DNA from: Lentisalinibacter salinarum
GTDB taxonomy: Bacteria > Pseudomonadota > Gammaproteobacteria > Steroidobacterales > Woeseiaceae
DNA length: 64,000 bases
Assembly: GCF_040706555.1 (NCBI RefSeq)
Contig: NZ_JAPDRH010000001.1
Span: forward strand, 310,001 to 374,000
Reading direction: 5' to 3'
Part shown: in pieces, positions 50,817 to 59,331 of the stretch
How positions within the stretch are numbered: the stretch's first letter is position 1
Layout of the letters: every line of letters starts with the position of its first letter
Program-made: the position numbers and the translations under genes
The notes under the pieces: model-generated
Seen by the model: only the letters and a program-made list of their open reading frames with translations
Database searches by the model: none
What the model was told of the DNA's origin: nothing

Positions 50817-52568
50817 TTGACGGACGATCGTGATGGAATCCGTGATGGAGACAGGACCGGGGACCGTAGCTCACCGACGCCCGCCGCGGATCGAAGTTCG
50901 CTGCTGAAGCTGTTCCTGCCCTCCGCCGGATCGATTCGACCGGCTCTCGCGAACCCCGGACAACTGCGCAACGACCTCTTCGGCGGTCTGACCGCCGCCG
51001 TCGTCGCGCTGCCGCTCGCTCTTGCCTTCGGTGTCGCGTCGGGCGCGGGGCCGATGGCCGGGCTGTACGGCGCGATCGCCACGGGGTTCTTCGCGGCCCT
51101 GTTCGGCGGCGTCGGCGCCCAGATTTCCGGCCCGACGGGGCCGATGACCGTGGTGATGGCGGCGGTCGTCGCCAGTCATTCCCAGAATCTCGCCGAAGCC
51201 TTCACGATCGTCATGCTGGGCGGGATCATCCAGATGCTGTTCGGCATGCTGCGTGTCGGGCGCTACGTCGAGCACACCCCTTACTCGGTTATCTCCGGAT
51301 TCATGACCGGTATCGGCGTCATCATCCTGATCATTCAGATTCCGCCGTTTCTCGGCATGCCCGCGTCGACGGAAGGCGTTGCCGGAACGTTGCGATCGCT
51401 CGCGGCCACGGGTCTGTCGTCTGCCGACGCCGCGGCGCTGATCATCGCCGTGGCCTCGCTGTCGCTGCTCGTGCTCTGGCCGGCCCGCCTGGGCGCCCTC
51501 CTGCCGGCGCCTCTGGGGGTGCTGGTCCTCGGCACGCTGGCAGCCGTCACTTTCGCGTCCGGCATCCCGCGCATCGGTGAGATTCCGTCGGGCCTGCCGT
51601 CGCTCGTGGTGCCGACCGTGTCGGGCGAGGCGCTCCCCGAGGTCGTCCAGGCCGCCTTTGTCCTCGCGCTGCTCGGCTCCATCGATACGCTGCTCACCGC
51701 GCTGGTGGCCGATTCCATCGGCCGGACCCGGCACGACCCGGACAAGGAACTGGTCGGCCAGGGCATCGGTAACCTGGCCGCGGGGCTGATCGGCGGGCTC
51801 CCCGGTGCCGGTGCCACGATGCGCACCGTCGTCAATCTGCGCGCGGGCGGTCGCACGCCGATCTCCGGGATGCTGCACGGCGTGGTGCTATTGGCATTCG
51901 CGCTGGGGCTCGGACCCCTCGTCGCGAAAGTGCCGCACGCCGTGCTTGCCGCCATCCTGATGAAAGTGGGATGGGACATCATCGACTGGGGTTATCTGCG
52001 CCGGCTCCGCAGGGCGCCGCGCGACAAATTCCTGGTGATGCTGATCACCTTCATGCTGACGGTGTTCGTGGACCTGATCACGGCGGTCGCCGTCGGCATC
52101 ATCATTGCGAGCTTCGTCACATCCAGGCGGCTGGCGGCGGAGCAGATCAAGGGCCTGAGGCGCTCGGCCGATGCGGACGAGCTGGACCATCTGAGCGATG
52201 CCGAGAGGAGCCTGCTGCGGGAGGCCGGCGGCGACGTTCTGGTGACGATCCTGACGGGCACGTTCTCCTACGCCTCCGCCCGCGAGCTGAGCCGCCGCGC
52301 GGGCCTGGTATCCGGTAACCCCCGGGTTGCCGTCTACGATTTCTCCCAGGCCGGCTATATCGATACCAGTGCCGCCCTGGCCATCGAGGAGATGATCGAG
52401 CTGTCCCGTTCCGGCGGCCAGACGGTGCTGGTGAGCGGTCTGACGGGAGAGGCGATGCGGACGCTGGACGGCCTGCGCGCGCTGGAACGGGTACCCGAGG
52501 CGCAGCGATTCGAGCATCGGCAGGATGCCATCGCCGCGGCGGTGTCACTCTGCCGGGGCTCCCGCTGA
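50817..52568 (+). CDS. SulP-family anion transporter with STAS domain
   Basis: 583 residues. N-terminal membrane domain with about 12-14 helices: RNDLFGGLTAAVVALPLALA, FGGVGAQISGPTGPMTVVMA (SulP signature) and GLIGGLPGAGATMRTVVNLR. C-terminal STAS domain from about residue 470 with VAVYDFSQAGYIDTSAALAI, where SulP and STAS anti-sigma antagonists carry the conserved Ser/Thr. It would move sulfate, bicarbonate or another anion across the inner membrane. The start at a TTG (50817) is weak; no in-frame ATG precedes the first helix. Substrate not assigned. Confidence 0.85.
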   Translation: MTDDRDGIRDGDRTGDRSSPTPAADRSSLLKLFLPSAGSIRPALANPGQLRNDLFGGLTAAVVALPLALAFGVASGAGPMAGLYGAIATGFFAALFGGVGAQISGPTGPMTVVMAAVVASHSQNLAEAFTIVMLGGIIQMLFGMLRVGRYVEHTPYSVISGFMTGIGVIILIIQIPPFLGMPASTEGVAGTLRSLAATGLSSADAAALIIAVASLSLLVLWPARLGALLPAPLGVLVLGTLAAVTFASGIPRIGEIPSGLPSLVVPTVSGEALPEVVQAAFVLALLGSIDTLLTALVADSIGRTRHDPDKELVGQGIGNLAAGLIGGLPGAGATMRTVVNLRAGGRTPISGMLHGVVLLAFALGLGPLVAKVPHAVLAAILMKVGWDIIDWGYLRRLRRAPRDKFLVMLITFMLTVFVDLITAVAVGIIIASFVTSRRLAAEQIKGLRRSADADELDHLSDAERSLLREAGGDVLVTILTGTFSYASARELSRRAGLVSGNPRVAVYDFSQAGYIDTSAALAIEEMIELSRSGGQTVLVSGLTGEAMRTLDGLRALERVPEAQRFEHRQDAIAAAVSLCRGSR

Positions 52569-52647
52569 GCCGCCGCCGGCGCCGGTGTCGGTCCGCGAGC
52601 GACCGAGGCATAATCGTGCCTCACGCAATGCCGAGGATACTGCCGAT

Positions 52648-53508
52648 ATGATCCCCACGAGCCGCTCGTCACGCTTTTCCCTGCGTCGCCTGCACGCCGT
52701 ACTCGTCGCCGTCACGTTCGGCGTCACGACCGGCTGCGTCTCCGTGGAAGTGGAGGAGAAGAGCGAGCCGGCCGCCGAGGTCGAGCGGCCCGAACTCGCG
52801 GTGCGCTGGGTGACCGAGAGCGCCGAGTACCACGCGCTGAGCCGCCAGGTGTACCGGACGGCGGGCGCCGCGCTCGACGCCGTGATCGCCGACGAGGACT
52901 GGTCGGCGCTGCCGTCGCATCCGGCGGATGCGTCCCTGCCGCCCGCCATCATTCTGGACGTGGACGAGACCGTGCTGGACAACTCCCCGTTCCAGATCCT
53001 GCTGGGCGACAAGCCTTTCAACCGGAAGGACTGGGACCAGTGGGTGGCGCGGGCGCAGGCGGACGCCGTGCCGGGCGTGGTCACGTTCCTCGAGCAGGCC
53101 CGGCAGGCCGGCGTGACGGTGTTCCTGGTCACCAACCGGGACTGCATGCGGCGGCCGGGCTCCGACGACCGTTGTCCGCAGGAGGACGATACGCTCGACA
53201 ACCTGCGGCGGGTCGGTCTGCAGTTCGACGCGGAGCACCTGATGCTGAGCAACGAGCGGCCGGAATGGACCGACGAGAAGAAGGTGCGCCGGGAGTACGT
53301 GGCCCGGGATCACCGGGTCATCATGCTGTTCGGCGACGACCTCGGCGACTTCCTCGACTGTGTACGCTCGCGGGTGATCGCGCCCTGCGAACGCCCGGCC
53401 ACGGCCGCCGAGCGCCTGCGCATGGTGCGCGAGCACGACGAGTACTGGGGCCGGGGCTGGTTCGTCCTGCCGAACCCCATGTACGGCTCGTGGGCCTCGG
53501 CGCGCTAG
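52648..53508 (+). CDS. Class C acid phosphatase lipoprotein (e(P4)/OmpP4-like)
   Basis: 286 residues. Lipobox-like sequence TTGC after VAVTFGVTTG, then a HAD (DDDD-type) core: ILDVDETVLDNSPFQILL (motif I), FLVTNRDC (motif II), SNERPEWTDEKKVRREY (motif III Lys) and LFGDDLGDFLD (motif IV). This matches outer-membrane lipoprotein acid phosphatases such as Haemophilus e(P4), which strip phosphate from nucleoside monophosphates and NMN. It would supply nucleosides to the transporters encoded downstream. Followed by cdd after 29 bases. Confidence 0.88.
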   Translation: MIPTSRSSRFSLRRLHAVLVAVTFGVTTGCVSVEVEEKSEPAAEVERPELAVRWVTESAEYHALSRQVYRTAGAALDAVIADEDWSALPSHPADASLPPAIILDVDETVLDNSPFQILLGDKPFNRKDWDQWVARAQADAVPGVVTFLEQARQAGVTVFLVTNRDCMRRPGSDDRCPQEDDTLDNLRRVGLQFDAEHLMLSNERPEWTDEKKVRREYVARDHRVIMLFGDDLGDFLDCVRSRVIAPCERPATAAERLRMVREHDEYWGRGWFVLPNPMYGSWASAR

Positions 53509-53537
53509 TCGGGCGCGCCAGGAGCGGACGCCTGCCG

Positions 53538-53939
53538 ATGACGGAATGGTCCGAACTGATGGATGGCGCGCTGGCGGTTCGCGAGCACGCCCACGCGCCG
53601 TATTCCGGCTATCGTGTGGGCGCGGCCGTGATGGACGAGGCCGGCCGGGTGCATGCGGGCTGCAACGTCGAGAACGCGGCGTACCCGGAGGGCTTGTGCG
53701 CCGAGGCCGGTGCCATCGCCGCCATGGTCGCCGCGGGCGGGCGGCGCATCCGGGCCATTGCAGTGGCCGGCGGCCACGACACCCCCGGCGCCTGCACGCC
53801 CTGCGGCGGCTGCCGGCAGAAGATCCGCGAGTTTGCGGATGCCGACACCCGCATCGTGCTGCTGGACGGCGCCGGCGCCACGGTGAGCTACGGCATCGAC
53901 GACCTGCTGCCCTATTCCTTCCTGCTACAGACCGATTAG
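53538..53939 (+). CDS. cdd: Cytidine deaminase
   Basis: A 133-residue homotetrameric-type enzyme converting cytidine and deoxycytidine to uridine and deoxyuridine. Active-site zinc motifs: NVENAAYPEGLCAEAGAIAA (Cys and Glu) and TPCGGCRQKIREF (two Cys). YSGYRVGAAV and the length fit the short tetrameric class. The 3' end overlaps that of the convergent CNT transporter gene by 15 bases. Confidence 0.97.
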   Translation: MTEWSELMDGALAVREHAHAPYSGYRVGAAVMDEAGRVHAGCNVENAAYPEGLCAEAGAIAAMVAAGGRRIRAIAVAGGHDTPGACTPCGGCRQKIREFADADTRIVLLDGAGATVSYGIDDLLPYSFLLQTD

Positions 53940-55151
53940 CACGCTCGCGAGCGCCGCGCTCATCAGGTTCGACAGCGAACCCGCGGCCACGGCCCTGAGG
54001 CCGAAGCGGGCGATCAGGTCCCGCTTCTCCGGCACCAGGCTGCCGAGGCCGCCCAGCAGGATGGCGATGGACGAGAGGTTGGCGAAGCCGCACAGCGAGA
54101 AGGTGATCACGGCTTGGGCGCGCGGGCTGAGGCCTTCCACCAGCTCCCGGTAGTGCAGGAAGGCGACGAACTCGTTCAGGATCAGCTTCTCGCCGAACAG
54201 CGCGCCGGCCACCTGGGCCTCCTCCCAGGGCACGCTCAGCAGGAACATCAGCGGCCCGAAGACCCAGCCGAGCATGTCCTGCAGCGTCAGCGCCTCGACG
54301 CCGGCAAGGCCGCCGAGCCAGCCGACGAAGCCGTTGAACATGGCGATCAGGGCCACGAAGGCGAGCAGCATGGCGGCGATGTTCACCGCCAGTTTCAGGC
54401 CGTCCTGGGCGCCGACGGCGGCGGCCATGATCACGTTCTCGTAATGGCTGGTGCCGGCTTCCACCTTCGGCGTCTCGCCGGGCTCCTCACGCTCGCCGGG
54501 CTCGTCCGGGATGATGAGCTTCGCCATCAGCAGGCCGCCGGGTGCGGCCATGAAGCTGGCCGCGAGCAGGTATTCGAGCTTCGCCCCCATGGATGCGTAG
54601 GCGAACAGCACGGTACCGGCGACGGAGGCCAGCCCCGAGACCATGATGGCGAAGAACTGGGGCTCGGTCAGGCCGCGCAGATACGGCCGCACCACCAGCG
54701 GCGCCTCGGTCTGGCCGACGAAGATGTTGGCCGCGGCGTTTAGCGACTCCACCGACTGGGTGCCGATGATGCGCCGGAGCGCGCCGCCAACCAGCCGCAC
54801 GACCCACTGCATGACGCCGACGTGATAGAGCACGGCCATCAGCGAGGCGAAGAAGATGATGATGGGCAGCACGTTGATGGCGAACGAGAGGTTCTCGTAG
54901 TCGGTGGCGAGCTTGCCGAAGACCATATCGATGCCGGCGCCGGAATAGCCGATGACGGTCCACACCCCGTTCGAAAGCGACTGGATCAGCTGTTTGCCGA
55001 ATGGCAGGTACAGCACGAAGGCGGCGACGCCCGCCTGCAGCGCGAAGGCGGCGCCGACCACGCGCAGGTTGATCGCCCGCCGGTTGGTCGATAGCAGCAC
55101 GGCGATGCCGAGGATAACGGCCATGCCGACGAAGCTGATCCAGATGCCCAT
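53925..55151 (-). CDS. Concentrative nucleoside transporter (NupC/CNT family), paralog 1
   Basis: 408 residues with about 8-10 membrane helices. The hairpin-1 motif is NIFVGQTEAPLVVRPYL, with Gln147 at the position that contacts the base in Vibrio CNT. Hairpin-2 motif FSLCGFANLSSIAILLGGLG is intact. It brings nucleosides in with Na+ or H+. Upstream (in its own direction) lies deoA, 28 bases away, so import and phosphorolysis are co-expressed. The two CNTs in the window are clearly related. Confidence 0.94.
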   Translation of the reverse strand: MGIWISFVGMAVILGIAVLLSTNRRAINLRVVGAAFALQAGVAAFVLYLPFGKQLIQSLSNGVWTVIGYSGAGIDMVFGKLATDYENLSFAINVLPIIIFFASLMAVLYHVGVMQWVVRLVGGALRRIIGTQSVESLNAAANIFVGQTEAPLVVRPYLRGLTEPQFFAIMVSGLASVAGTVLFAYASMGAKLEYLLAASFMAAPGGLLMAKLIIPDEPGEREEPGETPKVEAGTSHYENVIMAAAVGAQDGLKLAVNIAAMLLAFVALIAMFNGFVGWLGGLAGVEALTLQDMLGWVFGPLMFLLSVPWEEAQVAGALFGEKLILNEFVAFLHYRELVEGLSPRAQAVITFSLCGFANLSSIAILLGGLGSLVPEKRDLIARFGLRAVAAGSLSNLMSAALASVLIGL

Positions 55152-55179
55152 CCGGTTCTCCTGTGTGTCGCCCGGGGAT

Positions 55180-56505
55180 TCAGCCGGCGGGCAGCCGGCC
55201 GCGGATCACCGGCTGCGGCGCCGGAGCTGTGTCTTCTACGGTGCACGCGGCGCGCAGGTTGGCAACCGCGCGGTCGGCGTCTTCCTCGCTGGCGGCGTGG
55301 ACTAATGCCAGCGGCGTCTCGTCCGGTCCCACCCGTGTGCCCGTCGGCGCCACCGCCGCGAAGCCCACGGACAGATCCAGGGTGTCTTCCACCCGCCGGC
55401 GTCCGCCGCCCAGTTCGATGATGGCGTTGCCCACGGCCCGTGCGTCGACGGCGGCCAGATAGCCGTCCTGCCCGGCGCGGATCTCGCGCACGACCGGTGC
55501 CGCGGGCAGATAGTGGTCGCTGCGTTCGAGGAAGTCGGACGGACCGCCGAGGGCGGAGACCATGCCGGCGAACTTCTCGGCGGCGCGGCCCGAGGCGACC
55601 GCCTCGTCGGCCATGGCGAGCGCCGCGTCCCGGTCGCCCGCGAGGCCGGTCAGGTGCAGCATCTCGGCGGACAGCGCCAGCACGACCTCGTCCAGGCGCG
55701 CCTCGCGCTCGCCGCCCGTGAGATAGGCCACGGACTCGGCCATCTCCAGGGCGTTGCCGGCCGTGAGGCCCAGGGTCTCGTTCATGTCCGTGATGAGCGC
55801 CCGGGTGGGCAGCCCGGCGCGCTCCGCCGTCGCGATGATGCTCTCCGCGAGCGCGTGTGCATCGTCCAGCTCGGCCATGAAGGCGCCGGTGCCCCATTTC
55901 ACGTCCATCATCAGGCCCTGGTTCCCGGCCGCGATCTTCTTCGACAGGATCGAGGCGGTGATCAGCGGTATGGATTCCACCGTCGCGGTGATGTCGCGGA
56001 TGGCGTAGAAGCGCCGGTCAGCCGGCGCCAGGTCCGCCGTCTGGCCGATGATGGCGCAGCCGACCTCTGCCACGACCTTTCTGAAGCGATCGAGGTCCGG
56101 CGTCGATTCGTAGCCCGGGATGCTGTCGATCTTGTCCAGCGTACCGCCGCTGTGGCCGAGGCCGCGGCCGGAGATCATCGGTACGTAACCGCCGCAGGCG
56201 GCGACGATGGGCGCCAGCAGGAAGCTCACCTTGTCGCCGACACCGCCGGTGGAGTGCTTGTCCGCCACCGGGCCGCCGAGGGCGTCCGCATCCCATTCCA
56301 GCATGGTGCCGGAGGCCGCCATGCGGCTGGTCAGCTCCGCCGCCTCGTCGAACTCCATGCCGCGCAGGAAGACGGCCATGGCCAGCGCGGAGACCTGCTC
56401 GGCGGGGATGCTGCCGTCGGCGAGGCCGGCGACGAAGAACGCGATCTGTTCCGCGGAGAGGCTGCCGCCGTCGCGTTTCCTGCGGATGACGTTGGTCATT
56501 AACAT
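55180..56505 (-). CDS. deoA: Thymidine phosphorylase
   Basis: A 441-residue pyrimidine nucleoside phosphorylase of the DeoA type, releasing thymine or uracil plus deoxyribose 1-phosphate. Motifs: VADKHSTGGVGDKVSFLLAP, SGRGLGHSGGTLDKIDSIPG (signature of the family), KKIAAGNQGLMMDVKWGTGA. Two in-frame ATGs (56505, 56499) are equivalent. It lies between add (upstream) and the CNT transporter gene, in the same direction; the REP at 56522-56607 stands between add and deoA. Confidence 0.96.
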   Translation of the reverse strand: MLMTNVIRRKRDGGSLSAEQIAFFVAGLADGSIPAEQVSALAMAVFLRGMEFDEAAELTSRMAASGTMLEWDADALGGPVADKHSTGGVGDKVSFLLAPIVAACGGYVPMISGRGLGHSGGTLDKIDSIPGYESTPDLDRFRKVVAEVGCAIIGQTADLAPADRRFYAIRDITATVESIPLITASILSKKIAAGNQGLMMDVKWGTGAFMAELDDAHALAESIIATAERAGLPTRALITDMNETLGLTAGNALEMAESVAYLTGGEREARLDEVVLALSAEMLHLTGLAGDRDAALAMADEAVASGRAAEKFAGMVSALGGPSDFLERSDHYLPAAPVVREIRAGQDGYLAAVDARAVGNAIIELGGGRRRVEDTLDLSVGFAAVAPTGTRVGPDETPLALVHAASEEDADRAVANLRAACTVEDTAPAPQPVIRGRLPAG

Positions 56506-56521
56506 GACGATGGCACCGTAT

Positions 56522-56607
56522 GTAGGAGGGCCTTCAGGCCCGATTCCCCTCGCGGTCGGGCCTCGAGGAATCGGGGGTGGAGGAATCGGGCCTGAAGGCC
56601 CTCCTAC
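56522..56607. repeat. REP-like palindrome (locus C), inside the end of the adenosine deaminase gene
   Basis: Perfect 23-base inverted arms at 56522-56544 and 56585-56607 separated by 40 bases. The add reading frame runs through the right arm and the loop and stops (TGA at 56536-56534) in the left arm. Confidence 0.9.
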
Positions 56608-57619
56608 CCTGGTTTATCGGGCGGGGCCAGACGCGGGCCTTTTCCGCTTCCGGGATGAAGCTCTTCGCCGCGGCCAGGTCGTTCAGGCGCTCGAACTCCG
56701 CGCGGGTGTAGTCCTGCTCTTCTGCCAGGATGCGGTATTCGTGGCAGAGGTCGATGCCGAAGAGTCCCGGGTCGTCGGAGTTGATGGACACCGGCACGCC
56801 GGCCTCCATCAGCCGGCGGATCGGATGTTCGGCGGTGGAGGGCACGGCGCTGGTCAGCCAGTTGCTGGTGGGGCAGACCTCCAGCAGCACGTCGCGTTCG
56901 ATGACGAACTCCATCACCGCCGGGTCGCGGACGATGTGGATGCCGTGGCCGATGCGCTCGGCGCCGAGCACCTCGATGGCGTCGCGGACCTGCTGCGCGG
57001 CGTCCGGCGTGGGCTCCTCGCCCGCATGGGTGGTGAAGTGCAGACCGGCGACGCGGGCCTTCTCCACCAGCGGCAGGAAACGCGCCTGGTTGCCGTCGTC
57101 GTGATCGGCCATGTCCAGTCCCACGAAGGTGTCGCTGCACTCGACGATGAAGTCCGCCGTGTAGGCGGCCCGAACATCGCTCAGGGTCTTCTGGATGATG
57201 CCGATGAGCCCGGTGGCAACGGGCAGGTTACGGGCGCGCTCGAGCCCGGCGACAATCGCCCGGTGGATGCGCTCGAAATCGAGATGCGGATGGGCGGCGG
57301 CGATGAAGTCGGGCGAGTAGCGGAGTTCGAAGATGCGGATGCCCTGGTCGGCCGCGTATTCCACGGCCTCGTAGGCGAGCCGCTCGATGATCTCCTCGTT
57401 CGCCCACACCGACTGGATGTTGGCGAACGCGCGCAGCGCGGTCTCGAGGTCCTGCAGCGGTTCAGTGAGCAGCCATTCCCGGCGGAATGCCGCCTCGTCG
57501 GCGGGCACCTCGCGGCCGAGTGCCGTGGCCACCTCGCGCAGGGTGCCGGGACGCACGCAGGCCTCCAGGTGGCAGTGCAGTTCCGCCTTCGGCAGGGCGG
57601 CGATCTCTTCCGGACTCAT
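56534..57619 (-). CDS. add: Adenosine deaminase with REP-encoded C-terminal tail
   Basis: 361 residues. Zinc and substrate motifs: AELHCHLEACVRPGT (metal His pair), FTTHAGEEPTPD, RIGHGIHIV, EVCPTSNWLTSAV and SINSDDPGLFGIDL. It deaminates adenosine to inosine in the cytoplasm. The usual family C-terminus is reached near KARVWPRPIN; the final ~24 residues (GRRAFRPDSSTPDSSRPDRE and on) are read from the REP palindrome and have no family counterpart. It heads a transcript add-deoA-nupC. Confidence 0.95.
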   Translation of the reverse strand: MSPEEIAALPKAELHCHLEACVRPGTLREVATALGREVPADEAAFRREWLLTEPLQDLETALRAFANIQSVWANEEIIERLAYEAVEYAADQGIRIFELRYSPDFIAAAHPHLDFERIHRAIVAGLERARNLPVATGLIGIIQKTLSDVRAAYTADFIVECSDTFVGLDMADHDDGNQARFLPLVEKARVAGLHFTTHAGEEPTPDAAQQVRDAIEVLGAERIGHGIHIVRDPAVMEFVIERDVLLEVCPTSNWLTSAVPSTAEHPIRRLMEAGVPVSINSDDPGLFGIDLCHEYRILAEEQDYTRAEFERLNDLAAAKSFIPEAEKARVWPRPINQGRRAFRPDSSTPDSSRPDREGNRA

Positions 57620-57700
57620 CCCGGCGGCCGCCTGTTATCATTCCGCGCACGCCATGCGGCACCCCTGCACGCACAGTCCATGCACGACCCGGTAGAAACC

Positions 57701-59170
57701 ATGACGAAACCCGATCGATACCCCGACATCCGACGCTCCCTCGCATTGTTGTTGCTGGCGGCGCTGGCCGCCGCCGGTTGCAGCCCGGAAGCGCCGGCAG
57801 AGCGTAGCACATCGGTCGGCGAGGATCGGGCCCCGGTGGACCTGATCGTGGCCGGCGACTACGTCGTGGCCATGGACGACGACTGGACGCTCATCGAGGA
57901 CGGCGCCGTCGCCGTCGCCGACGGGCGCATCGTCGCGGTGGACACCGCGGAGGCGGTGGACGCGGCCTACGCGGCCGCCGAGCGCATCGCCGGCGACAAT
58001 CGGGTGGTGATGCCCGGGCTCATCAACGGCCACACCCACGCGGCCATGAGCCTGCTGCGGGGCATCGCCGACGACTACGCCCTGATGGACTGGCTGAACA
58101 ATTACATCTTCCCCGCCGAGGTCGCCTTCGTCGATGCCGAGTTCGTGCGCATCGGCACCGAGCTCGCCTGCTGGGAGATGATCCGCGGCGGCACCACCAT
58201 GTTTGTGGACATGTACTACTACCCGGACACCATCGCGGCGGTGGTCGAGTCCTGCGGGCTGCGGGCCATGGTCACGACCGCCGTGCTCGACCAGAGGACG
58301 CCGGACGCCGAGGGCGCGGGCGACGCGCTGGCGAAAGGCATCGAATACATCAAGCGCTGGCAGGGACGCTCCGAGCGTATCACTCCCGCGTTCGGTCCCC
58401 ACTCGAACTACACCCTGAAGCCCGAGCATCTCGCGGCGGTCCGCGACGCGGCCCAGCAACTCGGCGTGCCGATGAGCATCCACCTGTCCGAGTCGCCGTT
58501 CGAGGTGGAGATGACCCGCGAAAACTACGGCACCACCACCATCAGCATGCTGGAAGAGATGGACTTCTTTGCCGTGAAGACCATCGGCGCCCACGTCGTG
58601 TGGCCGCAGCCGGAGGAGATCCCGGTGCTGGTGGAGCGGAGAGTCGGCGCCATCCACAACCCGACCTCCAACATGAAGACCGCCGCCGGCGTGTCTCCGG
58701 TGACGGAGATGCTCGCCGCCGGAGTGCTGATGGGCCTCGGCACCGACGGCGCCGCCAGCAACAACGACCTGGACATGTGGGAGGAGATGCGTCTCGCGGC
58801 CTTCCTGCAGAAGGTGGAGGAGATGGACCCCCAGGCGCTGCCTGCCGAAGCGGTGCTGCGCATGGCGACCTCCGGCGGCGCGGAGGCCATCGGCATGGGC
58901 GAGGAGATCGGCAGCCTGGAGCCGGGCAAGCGCGCCGACATCATCCAGGTCTCCTTCGACGACGTGCACTTCGTGCCCACCTACGACGTCACCTCCCACC
59001 TGGTGTATGTGGCCGACGAGCAGGACGTGGTCACCACCATCGTCGAGGGCAAGGTGCTGATGCGCGACCGTGAGATCCTGACCATCGACACGGAACGTGT
59101 GACCAGGGAAGCCGACGCGCTGGCTGCGAAGATCACCGCCGGCCTGGTCGAACGCCAGCAGAACCGGTAG
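57701..59170 (+). CDS. Lipoprotein amidohydrolase, MTA/SAH/adenosine deaminase type
   Basis: 489 residues. Signal peptide with lipobox LAAAGC, then a composite amidohydrolase. Motifs: MPGLINGHTHAAMSLLRG (metal His), GIADDYALMDWLNNYIFP, MSIHLSESPFEVE, HNPTSNMKTAAGVSP and LGTDGAASNNDLDMWEE. These are the marks of the S-adenosylhomocysteine/5'-methylthioadenosine deaminase group, normally cytoplasmic. Here a lipoprotein signal would place it outside. ATG 57701 is preferred; 57680 is also in frame. The stop codon TAG (59168-59170) is the start of a REP arm. Confidence 0.85.
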   Translation: MTKPDRYPDIRRSLALLLLAALAAAGCSPEAPAERSTSVGEDRAPVDLIVAGDYVVAMDDDWTLIEDGAVAVADGRIVAVDTAEAVDAAYAAAERIAGDNRVVMPGLINGHTHAAMSLLRGIADDYALMDWLNNYIFPAEVAFVDAEFVRIGTELACWEMIRGGTTMFVDMYYYPDTIAAVVESCGLRAMVTTAVLDQRTPDAEGAGDALAKGIEYIKRWQGRSERITPAFGPHSNYTLKPEHLAAVRDAAQQLGVPMSIHLSESPFEVEMTRENYGTTTISMLEEMDFFAVKTIGAHVVWPQPEEIPVLVERRVGAIHNPTSNMKTAAGVSPVTEMLAAGVLMGLGTDGAASNNDLDMWEEMRLAAFLQKVEEMDPQALPAEAVLRMATSGGAEAIGMGEEIGSLEPGKRADIIQVSFDDVHFVPTYDVTSHLVYVADEQDVVTTIVEGKVLMRDREILTIDTERVTREADALAAKITAGLVERQQNR

Positions 59171-59215
59171 GAGGGCCTGCAGGCCCGATCAATCGCGGCT
59201 GAAGCCGCTCCTAAC
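59167..59215. repeat. REP-like palindrome, hybrid arms (locus D)
   Basis: The left arm 59167-59189 has the core GGAGGGCCTGCAGGCCC; the right arm 59192-59215 has a different core, GCGGCTGAAGCCGCTCC, inverted. Both have the terminal GTAGGAG/CTCCTAAC-like ends. The TAG of the left arm is the stop codon of the preceding gene. Confidence 0.85.
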
Positions 59216-59231
59216 TGGCAGCGCCTGCACG

Positions 59232-59329
59232 CCACCGCGAGCACGGCCGCCATGCGGGGGTATCCATCGCCGCGACCTTTTGTCGGGAGCAAGATGAATA
59301 CCCCCGCAGGGCGGCCAGGAAAGAAAGGG
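59232..59329. repeat. Palindromic interspersed repeat type 2, copy 2
   Basis: 98 bases matching 50041-50137. The stem is TGCGGGGGTATCCATC (59253-59268) with GATGAATACCCCCGCA (59293-59308), one mismatch, 24-base loop. It fills the gap between the convergent deaminase and deoB genes, ending 3 bases before the deoB stop. Confidence 0.85.
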
Positions 59330-59331
59330 AC

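Noticed and set aside
56207..57700. 987-codon plus-strand frame that would extend the lipoprotein deaminase far upstream
   Set aside because: The extra ~500 codons run antisense through add and deoA; the true start is at 57701, where the lipoprotein signal peptide begins.
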